Below are positions 8,544 to 16,612 of a stretch of DNA of 33,210 bases, one piece after another. Source of the stretch: CAYTCZ01 sp964436315 (GTDB taxonomy: Bacteria; Actinomycetota; Thermoleophilia; Gaiellales; Gaiellaceae). How positions within the stretch are numbered: position 1 is the first letter of the stretch; each line of letters opens with the position of its first letter. The notes under the pieces are model-generated. The model had not been told where the DNA came from. It saw only the letters and a program-made list of their open reading frames with translations, and did no database searches. The DNA lies in assembly GCA_964436315.1 (NCBI GenBank), contig CAYTCZ010000033.1, positions 1 to 33,210 on the forward strand, written 5' to 3'. Made by a program: the position numbers and the translations under genes.

Positions 8544-8768
8544 CGGTGAGAGAACGCGCTCGCAGGCGCACGAGATGAGACGGGGGTCGCCCGAGATGTC
8601 CCGTTCGGCACGGACGGAGTTGGATGGAATGAATGTCACAGAGAGCACAAAAGTGGAGGTAGCTGGTTCGCGAGACCGCCGCGCAGTCCTGCCGTCGAGC
8701 CCGCGTCGCCGTAGCGTGTACGAGCTTCGAGCGGACGTTCGGCGAGCGAGTCCCCACGGAGTACGGCA

Positions 8769-9701
8769 ATGAGGCGGTACGTGGTCGCATGCCTCGCCGG
8801 TGACGGGATCGGCCCTGAAATCATGGCGGAGGCGAGCAAGACTCTCGCCGAAGTCTCACGACTCCACGGCTTCCAGATTGAGGAGCGGCACGTGCCGTTT
8901 GGGGGTGACGCGGTGCGGCGTTACGGTCGCTCGCTCCCAGCCAATACGCGGGAGGCCTGCCATTCGGCGGACGCGGTGCTGGTGGCTGCGACGAAGGATC
9001 CTGCGCTGGACGACGTTCTCTCGGAACTCGCTCTGTCGTGGCGTATTCAACGCGTTCTTGCCGAGCCTGAAGGCGACGTCGTGATGGTCAGCCCACTCCA
9101 GAACGAGGCGGTCGTTACGGCAATCGAACACTCGTTCGAGATCGCCCGCGCCCGGGAATCCCGTGTGTGTTCCGTGGGCAGCAGTGATGAGTGGCGCGTC
9201 GTCCTCGGCGAGGTGTCGACCCGATTTCCAAGCGTTACGGTTGACCAGTTGCCCGCCGAGTCGGCGCTTCCGATTCTCGCGTTGGGACCCGCCACGGTCG
9301 ACGTCGTTGCTGCGGAGCACCTCTTCGCCGAGGCGCTTTCGAACATGGCCGCGTTCGTGCATGACGGCCCGAGGGTGGTTGCGTCCGGACGGCTCGGCGA
9401 CGACGGACCAGGCGTGTTCGGTCCCACGCATGGCTCGGCCCCGGATATCGCTGGTCAGGGAGTCGCGAATCCGAGCGGGATGCTGCTGGCGACCGCCCTC
9501 ATGCTCGCCGAGGGTTTGGGTGAGCGCGCGGCTGCACGGACGCTGGAGCGGGCCTTCTTCGGGACCCTCATGGCCGGAGCCCGAACGCCCGATATGGTCG
9601 AGACAGGACCCGCTTCGACGACACGCGATTTCATGGAGGTTCTGCTCGAGGGAATTCCGGGGGCACGGACCGACACGGAGACTTACACAGAGGTGAGGTA
9701 G
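8769..9701 (+). CDS. LeuB-like (3-isopropylmalate dehydrogenase family) protein lacking catalytic residues
   Basis: A 310-aa member of the beta-decarboxylating isocitrate/isopropylmalate dehydrogenase family; real LeuB proteins are about 350 aa. The ends are well kept: GDGIGPE at 11-17 and the NAD-binding GPTHGSAPDIAGQGVANP at 218-235. The middle is degenerate. The VRELTGGIYFG segment carrying the substrate Arg and catalytic Tyr is replaced by MVSPLQNEA (106-114). The VDKANV motif with the catalytic Lys is now SVGSSDEW (135-142). The Mg-binding aspartates appear as E164, E188 and N192 (LFAEALSN). It is therefore probably not an active dehydrogenase. The frame is intact, GGAG lies 7 nt before the ATG, and ilvB follows 2 nt after the stop, so it is a maintained operon member, perhaps structural or regulatory. 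A functional leuB should exist elsewhere. Confidence 0.8.
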   Translation: MRRYVVACLAGDGIGPEIMAEASKTLAEVSRLHGFQIEERHVPFGGDAVRRYGRSLPANTREACHSADAVLVAATKDPALDDVLSELALSWRIQRVLAEPEGDVVMVSPLQNEAVVTAIEHSFEIARARESRVCSVGSSDEWRVVLGEVSTRFPSVTVDQLPAESALPILALGPATVDVVAAEHLFAEALSNMAAFVHDGPRVVASGRLGDDGPGVFGPTHGSAPDIAGQGVANPSGMLLATALMLAEGLGERAAARTLERAFFGTLMAGARTPDMVETGPASTTRDFMEVLLEGIPGARTDTETYTEVR

Positions 9702-9703
9702 CA

Positions 9704-11440
9704 ATGCCGAAGATGCTTGGCGCAGACGCAGTCCTTCGTTCGCTTGAGGCCGAAGGTGTCGACGTCGCCTTCGGGATTCCGGGCGGGGCAATCCTGCCGC
9801 TCTACGACTCTTTTGCCCGCGGCACCACGGTGCGGCATGTGCTCGCGCGACATGAGCAAGGCGCGGGACACATGGCCGAGGGCTACGCGCGCGCTTCGGG
9901 GCGAGTTGGCGTTGCCATTGCCACATCGGGACCGGGCGCGACGAATCTGGTCACGCCGATCGCCGACGCCTGGATGGATTCCACACCTCTCGTCTGTATT
10001 ACCGGACAGGTTCGGAGCCCCTTGATCGGAACAGACGCGTTCCAGGAATGCGACATCGTCGGGATCACGATCCCGATCGTCAAGCACTCGTGGCTCGTGC
10101 AAGACGTGAACGAGATTCCTCAGGTGATCAAGGCCGCGTTCCACATCGCTCGCACCGGCCGATGTGGTCCGGTGCTGGTCGACATTCCTCGTGATCTTCA
10201 GGAGGCGGAGCTCGAATTCGAGTATCCGGATCACGTGAACCTACCGGGCTGGAAGCCGCCGAAGCGCGGGCACCCGCGGCAGATCAAGCAGGCGGCACAA
10301 CGCATCGCGGCCACCGAGAAACCGGTGCTGTACGTCGGTGGAGGCACCTTGAACGGTGGTGCCTGCCCGGAACTCCTCGAACTCGCGGAGTTTGCCAGGT
10401 TGCCCGTGATTACGACGCTTATGGGGAAGAGTTCGTTTCCCGAGTCTCATGAGCAGTTCTTCGGCTGGCCCGGGATGCACGGACCGAAGTGGTCTAACTG
10501 GGCCATGAACAAGTCCGATTTGCTCGTGGCGTGCGGCGCCCGCTTCGACGATCGCGTGACCGGGAAGCTGTCGGCGTTCGCGCCCGGTGCATCCGTGATC
10601 CACCTCGACATCGACTCGGCCGAGATCGGCAAGTTGCGCAAGGCCGACATTCCGGTCGTGGGTCCCCTCAAGCAGGTGCTTGCGGACATCACTCTGGAGC
10701 TCAAGAAACTCCAGGCCGACGGCTACGTGCCGAAGACAGATCCCTGGCTCGACCAGCTGGCCGAGTGGCGCGATGAGTTCCCTCTCCGGTATGGGAGCGG
10801 CGGCGACTACCTCAAACCTCAGTACGTCCTCGAGTCGCTCCAGGCGCTGACCGCTGAGCGCGACGACGTCATCTGGACGACTGGCGTGGGACAGCACCAG
10901 ATGTGGGCCATGCAGTACCTCCTCTGCAACAGTCCTCGGGCGTTCATCACCTCCGGGGGCCTCGGAACCATGGGGTACGGCGTCCCGGCCGCGATCGGTG
11001 CGAAGGCCGCACGGCCAGACGCGACAGTCGTCTGCGTCGACGGCGACGGTTGCTTCCAAATGACGTGCCAAGAGCTTGCGACCGCGACGCTCGAGAACCT
11101 TCCCATCGTGGTCGTGCTGATCAACAACGCGTACCTCGGGATGGTGCAGCAGTGGCAGAACCTGTTCTTCGACGACCGGCTGTCCGAAGTCCATCTCTCC
11201 CATCAGGTGCCTGATTACGCGCAGCTCGCCGAGGCTTACGGGGCTGCGGGCTTCACCGCGGCGACGGAGGCCGAGCTCCAGGAAGCTCTGGCCGAAGCGC
11301 TGACGTGCGGTCGGACCGCGGTGGTCGATTGCCGTGTCGATCCGAGGGAGCAGTGCTATCCGATGATTCCAGCCGGCGCCGCGGCGCTCGACCTCATCGA
11401 GTACTCAGACGAGCAGACCGAGCCGGTCCGGACGCTCTAG
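9704..11440 (+). CDS. ilvB: Acetolactate synthase, large (catalytic) subunit
   Basis: A 578-aa thiamine-diphosphate enzyme that condenses two pyruvates to 2-acetolactate, or pyruvate with 2-oxobutyrate to 2-aceto-2-hydroxybutyrate; this is the first common step to valine, leucine and isoleucine. The N-terminal ThDP (PYR) domain has E51 in RHEQGAGHMAEGYARASG, the residue that activates the cofactor. The central domain (about 190-330) binds FAD. The C-terminal domain has the GDG...NN ThDP/Mg signature (VDGDGCFQMTCQE ... LINNAYLGMVQQWQ). Length matches the family. Start ATG is preceded by a GAGGTGAGG Shine-Dalgarno lying in the end of the preceding gene, which points to translational coupling. 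It is followed 22 bp later by the regulatory subunit gene. Confidence 0.97.
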   Translation: MPKMLGADAVLRSLEAEGVDVAFGIPGGAILPLYDSFARGTTVRHVLARHEQGAGHMAEGYARASGRVGVAIATSGPGATNLVTPIADAWMDSTPLVCITGQVRSPLIGTDAFQECDIVGITIPIVKHSWLVQDVNEIPQVIKAAFHIARTGRCGPVLVDIPRDLQEAELEFEYPDHVNLPGWKPPKRGHPRQIKQAAQRIAATEKPVLYVGGGTLNGGACPELLELAEFARLPVITTLMGKSSFPESHEQFFGWPGMHGPKWSNWAMNKSDLLVACGARFDDRVTGKLSAFAPGASVIHLDIDSAEIGKLRKADIPVVGPLKQVLADITLELKKLQADGYVPKTDPWLDQLAEWRDEFPLRYGSGGDYLKPQYVLESLQALTAERDDVIWTTGVGQHQMWAMQYLLCNSPRAFITSGGLGTMGYGVPAAIGAKAARPDATVVCVDGDGCFQMTCQELATATLENLPIVVVLINNAYLGMVQQWQNLFFDDRLSEVHLSHQVPDYAQLAEAYGAAGFTAATEAELQEALAEALTCGRTAVVDCRVDPREQCYPMIPAGAAALDLIEYSDEQTEPVRTL

Positions 11441-11462
11441 GCACGGAAAGAGAGAACGCAAG

Positions 11463-11981
11463 GTGAAGTACACGCTTTCGGTTCACGTCGAGAACAAGCC
11501 CGGGGCGCTCATGCGCGTATCGAGCATGTTCGCGCGGCGCGGATTCAACATCGAGAGTCTCGCCGTCGGGCCAACCGAGCGACCCGAGGTCTCACGCATC
11601 ACTTTGCGGGTGGACTGCGAGCAGCGACCTCTGGAGCAGATCGAGAAGCAGATGCACAAGCTTGTCAACGTCCTCCGCGTGACCGAGCTCGAACCCGGGG
11701 AGTCCGTCGAGCGTGAGCTTGCGATGATCAAAGTCACTGCGCCGCCGGACCGCCGCAGCGAACTCATGGCCCTGGCGGATGTCTTCCACGCGCGGGTCGC
11801 AGATCTCGGCCCGGACGCAATGGTCTTTGAGGTCGTCGGGACTCCGGAGGACATCGACTCGTTCGAAGAGCTCGTACGACCGCATGGGGTCAAGGAACTC
11901 GTCAGGACCGGGCGCGTCGGCTTGAGTCGTGCGTCAGTCGGGAAGCCGAACGCGCGTCGGCCTCAACAGGTTCTTCGCTGA
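11463..11981 (+). CDS. ilvN: Acetolactate synthase, small (regulatory) subunit
   Basis: A 172-aa regulatory subunit (also called IlvH). The N-terminal ACT domain (YTLSVHVENKPGALMRVSSM, then RRGFNIESLAVG) binds valine for feedback inhibition; the C-terminal ALS_ss domain (RSELMALADVFHARVADLG ... EELVRPHGVKELVRTGRVGLSR) follows. It stimulates the catalytic subunit encoded just upstream. The GTG start at 11463 is the only one giving the full ACT domain. The last 14 residues after SRAS are a low-similarity tail. Confidence 0.95.
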   Translation: MKYTLSVHVENKPGALMRVSSMFARRGFNIESLAVGPTERPEVSRITLRVDCEQRPLEQIEKQMHKLVNVLRVTELEPGESVERELAMIKVTAPPDRRSELMALADVFHARVADLGPDAMVFEVVGTPEDIDSFEELVRPHGVKELVRTGRVGLSRASVGKPNARRPQQVLR

Positions 11982-12071
11982 CCACCGCTCGGGGCGATCG
12001 GCAGAGGGCTCGTCGGCGAGGCGTCCGCCGTAGAATCGCTCCGCGCCCGTAAACGGCATGACGAAAGGACG

Positions 12072-13061
12072 ATGATGGCGACGATCTATCGCGAAGGAAA
12101 TCTCGACTTGCTCTCCGGCAAGGTGGCCGTCATCGGCTATGGAAGCCAGGGACATGCTCACGCTTTGAACCTGCGTGACTCGGGTGTGGCTGTTGAGGTC
12201 GGACTGCGCGCAGGGAGTTCCTCAGAAGCCACGGCCACGGAAGCCGGCGTCACGGTCCGTCGGATTCCCGACGCCGTCGAGGGTGCCCAGCTCGTTGCGA
12301 TCCTCCTGCCCGATCAGGTGCAGCCGGCTGTCTGGAAAGAGCAGATCGAGCCGAATCTCCATCCGGACGCCGCGATCCTGTTTGCACACGGCTTCAACGT
12401 CCACTTCGGTCGCATCGATCCGGCGCCGGGACACGACGTCATCATGGTGGCTCCGAAAGGCCCGGGCCATATCGTGCGCCGGCTCTACACCGAGGGGTAC
12501 GGAACCCCGGCGCTGGTTGCGGTCGCGCAGGATGCGAGCGGTAAGGCCAAGGACATCGCCCTCGCCTACGCCGCCGGCCTCGGTGCCACCCGCGCCGGCG
12601 TGATCGAGACGACGTTCGCTGAGGAGACTGAGACGGATCTGTTCGGCGAGCAAGCCGTTCTTTGCGGAGGCGTGAGCGAACTCGTTCGCCTGGGCTTCGA
12701 GACGCTCGTCGAAGCCGGCTACCAGCCAGAGATCGCCTACTACGAATGCCTCCACGAGTTGAAGCTCATCGTCGATCTGATGTGGGAAGGCGGTCTCACG
12801 TACATGCGCTACTCGATTTCCGACACGGCCGAGTACGGAGACCTGAGCCGCGGAAAGGTCGTCATCGACGATCACGTGCGAGAGAACATGCGAAAGCTCC
12901 TCTCTGACATCCGTGAAGGGGTCTTTGCGCAGGAGTGGATTGCCGAGATGGATTCGGGCGAGCCACATCTGAACGAGCTTCGGAACGAGGCCTCCGAGGA
13001 GCGGATTGAGAAGGTCGGCTCGGAGTTGCGCGCGCTGATGCACCGCGAAGACCCCAGTTAG
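12072..13061 (+). CDS. ilvC: Ketol-acid reductoisomerase (class I)
   Basis: A 329-aa NAD(P)H- and Mg-dependent enzyme that isomerises and reduces acetolactate or acetohydroxybutyrate to dihydroxy-acids, the second common step of branched-chain synthesis. Visible parts: a Rossmann motif GYGSQGHAHALNLRDSGV, a cofactor-specificity loop after VGLRAGSSSEA, APKGPGHIVRRLYTEGYGTP, and the C-terminal knotted domain with metal-binding acids in EETETDLFGEQAVLCGG and YECLHELKLIVDLM. A GAAAGGA Shine-Dalgarno precedes ATGATG; the second ATG (12075) is equally possible. It is separated from the small-subunit gene by 90 bp that contain a TAGAAT box at 12031-12036, a weak internal promoter candidate. hom starts 10 bp downstream. 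Confidence 0.97.
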   Translation: MMATIYREGNLDLLSGKVAVIGYGSQGHAHALNLRDSGVAVEVGLRAGSSSEATATEAGVTVRRIPDAVEGAQLVAILLPDQVQPAVWKEQIEPNLHPDAAILFAHGFNVHFGRIDPAPGHDVIMVAPKGPGHIVRRLYTEGYGTPALVAVAQDASGKAKDIALAYAAGLGATRAGVIETTFAEETETDLFGEQAVLCGGVSELVRLGFETLVEAGYQPEIAYYECLHELKLIVDLMWEGGLTYMRYSISDTAEYGDLSRGKVVIDDHVRENMRKLLSDIREGVFAQEWIAEMDSGEPHLNELRNEASEERIEKVGSELRALMHREDPS

Positions 13062-13071
13062 CGAGCTACGA

Positions 13072-14373
13072 GTGATCGACGTCCCTGTGGCACTCCTCGG
13101 ATACGGAACCGTCGGTTCCTCGGTGGATCGCCTTCTTCGTCAGAGTGCGGATGACATCGAGCGGGCGACCGGCCATCGGCTCCGGGTCGTCAAGGCGCTG
13201 GTCAGGGATCCTGGCCGGGAGCGTTCCGAGAGCCCTCCTGAGGGCGTCCTGACCAACGACTTCCGCGAGATCCGTGACGATCCGTCGATCGAGGTCGTCG
13301 CCGAGGTGATGGGAGGGATCGAACCCACGGGCGACTACCTATTGGAGCTCCTTCGCCAGGGCAAGCCCGTTGTCTCGGCAAACAAGCAGCTCATTGCTCA
13401 ACGCGGCCCGGAACTCTTCGCCGCGGCGAGCGCCGCCGGTGTGCAGCTCAGGTTTGAGGCGAGCGTGTGTGCCGCTATTCCGGTCATCAAGGTTCTCCGT
13501 GAGGCGCTTGTCGTCTCCAACGTCTACCGCGTCCTGGGGATCGTGAACGGAACGACGAACTACATCCTGACCGAGATGGAATCGGGAGCGAGTTATGAAG
13601 AGGCACTCGCAGATGCACAGGAACGGGGATTCGCCGAGCCCGATCCGACTGAGGACGTATCTGGCGCGGATGCTGCAGCAAAGATGGCAATTCTTGCGAC
13701 CATGGCGTTCGGCTCGCGCGTCGGACTCGAAGATGTCGAGTACGAAGGGATCGAGACCGTGACGCCCGCGCAGATTGCGGCGGCCCGTGAGATGGAGATG
13801 GCGATCCGACTCGTCGGAGCAGCCACGCTCGTCGACGGAATGGTCGACGTGCGGGTTCATCCCGTGCTGGTCGACCGGCACCATCCGCTAGCGGCCGTCG
13901 AAGGCGCGTTCAACGCGGTAATGCTCCAGGGGGATGCGATCCGGGAGATCGTTCTCGAAGGCCCCGGCGCCGGGGGCCTCGAAACGGCCTCAGCAGTAGT
14001 TGCCGACATGGTCAGCGTCATTGGGATGACGGGAACCGGATTCCTGCAAAACGACGCCTGCTGGCGCGAGCTCGAAAGCCTTCCTGCCGGGGAGCTCCGG
14101 TCTCCGTTCTACATCGAGGTTGAGGTCGAGGATCGAGCAGGTGTACTCGCGCACATCGCCGAGCAACTCGCCGAGCATGGCGTCTCAGTGTCCAGGCTGG
14201 TTCAGCATCAACGCGGCGGCGCAGCGATTCTCCAGGTGGTGACCCACGAGTCACCCTCCGGCGATGTCATGGAAGCTCTCGCCGGAATTGAGAGCCTCAC
14301 GGAGTCGCGCACCAAGCCGTCCGCGATGCGCGTCATTTCTGATCGCGGCGTGACCGAACTCGGCTGGTCGTGA
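13072..14373 (+). CDS. hom: Homoserine dehydrogenase
   Basis: A 433-aa enzyme reducing aspartate-4-semialdehyde to homoserine, the branch point to threonine, isoleucine and methionine. It has an N-terminal Rossmann motif LLGYGTVGSSVDRLL, NAD-domain VSANKQLIAQRG, the catalytic-domain signature NGTTNYILTEM with AEPDPTEDVSGADAAAKMAI, and a C-terminal ACT domain (about 345-420: EVEDRAGVLAHIAEQLAEHG) typical of threonine-inhibited enzymes. The GTG start at 13072 is 10 bp after ilvC, so both are in one transcript. No aspartokinase or asd gene is nearby. Confidence 0.96.
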   Translation: MIDVPVALLGYGTVGSSVDRLLRQSADDIERATGHRLRVVKALVRDPGRERSESPPEGVLTNDFREIRDDPSIEVVAEVMGGIEPTGDYLLELLRQGKPVVSANKQLIAQRGPELFAAASAAGVQLRFEASVCAAIPVIKVLREALVVSNVYRVLGIVNGTTNYILTEMESGASYEEALADAQERGFAEPDPTEDVSGADAAAKMAILATMAFGSRVGLEDVEYEGIETVTPAQIAAAREMEMAIRLVGAATLVDGMVDVRVHPVLVDRHHPLAAVEGAFNAVMLQGDAIREIVLEGPGAGGLETASAVVADMVSVIGMTGTGFLQNDACWRELESLPAGELRSPFYIEVEVEDRAGVLAHIAEQLAEHGVSVSRLVQHQRGGAAILQVVTHESPSGDVMEALAGIESLTESRTKPSAMRVISDRGVTELGWS

Positions 14374-14389
14374 GTCAGGACCGGCTCAG

Positions 14390-15409
14390 ATGCAGCGCCG
14401 GGATTTGGCGAGAGCAGGACTGATGGCAACCGACTCTCTGATCGAGCGGTTTCGCGACCGGCTCCCCGTGGATCCGTCGACTCCCATCGTCTCGATGGGA
14501 GAGGGAGCGACGCCGCTGATTCGGGCGGACCGGTACTCGGAACTTCTCGACGCCGAGGTCTGGCTCAAATTCGAGGGGGTCAATCCGACCGGAAGCTTCA
14601 AGGACCGCGGTATGACGGTCGCCGTCTCGAAGGCCGTTCAGGATGGAGCACGCGCGATCATCTGTGCTTCCACTGGGAATACGGCCGCCTCGGCGGCGGC
14701 CTACGCGGCCCGGGGCGGAGTGACGGCGGTGATTCTGCAGCCACAGGGGGCCGTTGCACTCGGGAAGCTTGCGCAAGCGCGCGCCGCAGGGGCTCGCGTG
14801 CTCGAGGTACAAGGAAGCTTCGACGAAGCGATCTCTGCTGCTATCGAGCTTGCGGAGACCGGAGAGTTCGCGCTCGTGAACTCGCTCAATCCGTATCGGC
14901 TCGAGGGCCAGAAGACTGCGGCGCTCGAGATCGTCGAAGAGTTAGGCACCGCGCCCGACATCCTCGCCCTCCCATATGGAGGTGGTGGCAACAGCGTCGC
15001 CTACGCGAAGGGATTTGCCGAGGCCGACTCGGGCGTGCCGCGGCTGCTCGCCGCCGAGGCGCAAGACCGAGCCGAGACTGTTGCCTCGGCAATACGCATC
15101 ACTGCGCCCGTGCACGCGGCTCGGGTCGAGGAAGCGGTCCGCCTGAGCGAAGGGACGATCGTCACCGTCTCGGACGACGCGATTCTCGCAGAGTGGCGGA
15201 CTCTCGCCCGGGTCGAGGGGCTCTTCTGTGAGCCGTCATCGGCCGCTGGGCCGGCAGCGCTCGGGGTCTCCGAGATCTCCCCCGGCTCACGGATCGTCTG
15301 CGTGATAACAGGCCACGGACTCAAAGACCCCGACACAGCCACGCGCCTAACCGAGCCACCGGTGGCGGTGGCGCCGGATCCCGACGAGATTGCAAGGGCG
15401 GTCGCGTGA
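14390..15409 (+). CDS. thrC: Threonine synthase (short, canonical type)
   Basis: A 339-aa PLP enzyme (fold type II) that converts O-phosphohomoserine to threonine. The PLP lysine is K71 in NPTGSFKDRGMT; ASTGNTAASAAAYAA forms the phosphate-binding helix start, and GGGGN the second PLP loop. It begins near the family's usual N-terminus (LIERFRDRLPV). Two starts are possible: ATG at 14390 (AGGA 9 nt upstream) and ATG at 14423 (AGGA closer, 3 nt), the latter matching typical protein ends better. It follows hom by 16 bp and overlaps thrB by 4 nt. A second, zinc-ribbon ThrC-like gene occurs at 21134, so this one is probably the true threonine synthase. Confidence 0.95.
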   Translation: MQRRDLARAGLMATDSLIERFRDRLPVDPSTPIVSMGEGATPLIRADRYSELLDAEVWLKFEGVNPTGSFKDRGMTVAVSKAVQDGARAIICASTGNTAASAAAYAARGGVTAVILQPQGAVALGKLAQARAAGARVLEVQGSFDEAISAAIELAETGEFALVNSLNPYRLEGQKTAALEIVEELGTAPDILALPYGGGGNSVAYAKGFAEADSGVPRLLAAEAQDRAETVASAIRITAPVHAARVEEAVRLSEGTIVTVSDDAILAEWRTLARVEGLFCEPSSAAGPAALGVSEISPGSRIVCVITGHGLKDPDTATRLTEPPVAVAPDPDEIARAVA

Positions 15410-16284
15410 CTCTTCCGGCGCGCGTACGTGCGCCGGCGACCACGGCCAACCTCGGCCCGGGCTTCGACTGTGCGGCTGTTGCCCTCGACCTGTGGAACGA
15501 ATTGCTCGTAACTGAAGCTGAACAGGACGGTGCGACTGAGGTCGCGATTGTCGGCGAAGGAGAGGAAGAACTTCCGCGCGATGAGACGCATCTCGGCCTT
15601 AAAGCGTTCGCCCTCCTCAGCCCGACCGGTGGGAAGCGATTCGAGTTTACGAATCGAATTCCGGTCGCTCGCGGTCTCGGCTCCAGCGCTGCGACGATCG
15701 CCGTCGGGCTCGTCGCCGGCGCGCAGACGACGGGCCGGCTCCTCGAGCCAGAGCAGCTCCTGGAGCTTGCACTAGAGCTCGAGAGTCACCCGGATAACCT
15801 GGCCGCCGTTTTCGCAGGCGGCGCCTGCTTGACCTGGAAGTCGGGTGGTGCTCAGCGAATCGCGCGTCTCGCCGGCGATCTGCCGCTCGTTCCCGTTGCC
15901 GTGGTTCCCGGCGTTCGCGTTGAGACCGACGCCGCTCGCGCCGCGCTTCCTGCCCGCGTCTCGCACGAGGACGCGACCTTCAACGTTGGCCGGGCGGCGC
16001 TCCTGGGGGCCGGGATCGCCTCCGGCTCGACCGAACTACTCGCCGACGCGTTTCACGACCGGCTTCACCAACGCTACCGCGCTGCGAAGGCGCCGCTTCT
16101 CGAGGCGGTCGAACAGGAGCTTCCGCCGGGCGCGGTCGGAGTCACCCTCTCGGGCTCGGGGCCTACGGTGATCGTCTGGGCATGGAACGAAGCCGCTCCG
16201 GTGGTCACCAGCGAGCTCGAGCGCCGGTTCCCGGACGAAGAGGTCATCCGGCTCTCGATCGCCGCAACAGGGGCGGGACCGTGA
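15406..16284 (+). CDS. thrB: Homoserine kinase
   Basis: A 292-aa GHMP-family kinase that phosphorylates homoserine to O-phosphohomoserine. The N-terminal PATTANLGPGFDCAAVALDLW and the ATP-binding motif RGLGSSAATIAVGLVAGA are diagnostic, and GVTLSGSGPTVIVW is the C-terminal GHMP motif. The GTG start overlaps the thrC stop (GTGA), implying translational coupling. Its product supplies both ThrC paralogs of this window. It is followed by 328 bp without a convincing gene before ilvD. Confidence 0.96.
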   Translation: MTLPARVRAPATTANLGPGFDCAAVALDLWNELLVTEAEQDGATEVAIVGEGEEELPRDETHLGLKAFALLSPTGGKRFEFTNRIPVARGLGSSAATIAVGLVAGAQTTGRLLEPEQLLELALELESHPDNLAAVFAGGACLTWKSGGAQRIARLAGDLPLVPVAVVPGVRVETDAARAALPARVSHEDATFNVGRAALLGAGIASGSTELLADAFHDRLHQRYRAAKAPLLEAVEQELPPGAVGVTLSGSGPTVIVWAWNEAAPVVTSELERRFPDEEVIRLSIAATGAGP

Positions 16285-16612
16285 GCGTGCTGCTTGCGAG
16301 CGCCGATCCTGGCGATCTTCCCATGGATTGACGACGAGGCTCAGATCGAGACGCAGGCGCTCAGCCACGTCGAGTTCGATGACGCCACGGTGGCCGTGGT
16401 CGCCTATACGCCGAGCCGAGTGAACGTCGTGGTGGAGCGTTCGACATCTCGGTCGTCGCGACCGGTGAGTCTATGGGCGGGAGAGAGGTGACCATGTTTC
16501 CGCTCGGAATCGAATCGGGGCGCTGGCGGATTCGCTCGGGAGACGAAGTTGCTGAGTCCGACGCGTGACGTCGCCCCGTCCTCGATGTCCGCCAGGGGGT
16601 TAGGATCGTCTC
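16285..16612. other. 328-bp gap between thrB and ilvD, no convincing gene
   Basis: No recognisable protein. A 65-codon frame at 16294-16491 gives DDATVAVVAYTPSRVNVVVE in part, and a different frame stays open from about 16382 to 16568 (VVATGESMGGREVTMFPLGI). Two coding-like pieces in different frames could be remnants of a decayed gene, or chance in GC-rich DNA. The end of the gap carries the probable ilvD promoter. Confidence 0.4.
16601..16606 (+). promoter_or_regulatory. Candidate -10 box for leaderless ilvD mRNA
   Basis: TAGGAT ends 6 nt before the ilvD ATG (16613). No Shine-Dalgarno lies in those 6 nt (CGTCTC). The spacing would place the first transcribed base at or near the A of ATG. 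No good -35 is visible. This allows ilvD its own transcript in addition to read-through from thrB. Confidence 0.4.

Noticed and set aside
8181..8648. 155-codon minus frame upstream of gltB
   Set aside because: It overlaps the gltB start in another frame and covers both promoters; composition is not protein-like.
8410..8772. 120-codon plus frame ending in ATGA overlap with the LeuB-like gene
   Set aside because: The overlap is tempting, but the product is Ser/Arg-rich and without hydrophobic core; the 29-codon leader in another frame fits the context better.
8856..9926. 356-codon minus-strand frame opposite the LeuB-like gene and ilvB start
   Set aside because: High-GC shadow: its composition (Arg/His-rich, low complexity) is unlike a protein and both overlapping plus-strand genes are clear.
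10241..11203. 320-codon minus frame opposite ilvB
   Set aside because: Antisense to a strongly conserved catalytic subunit; no recognisable motifs.
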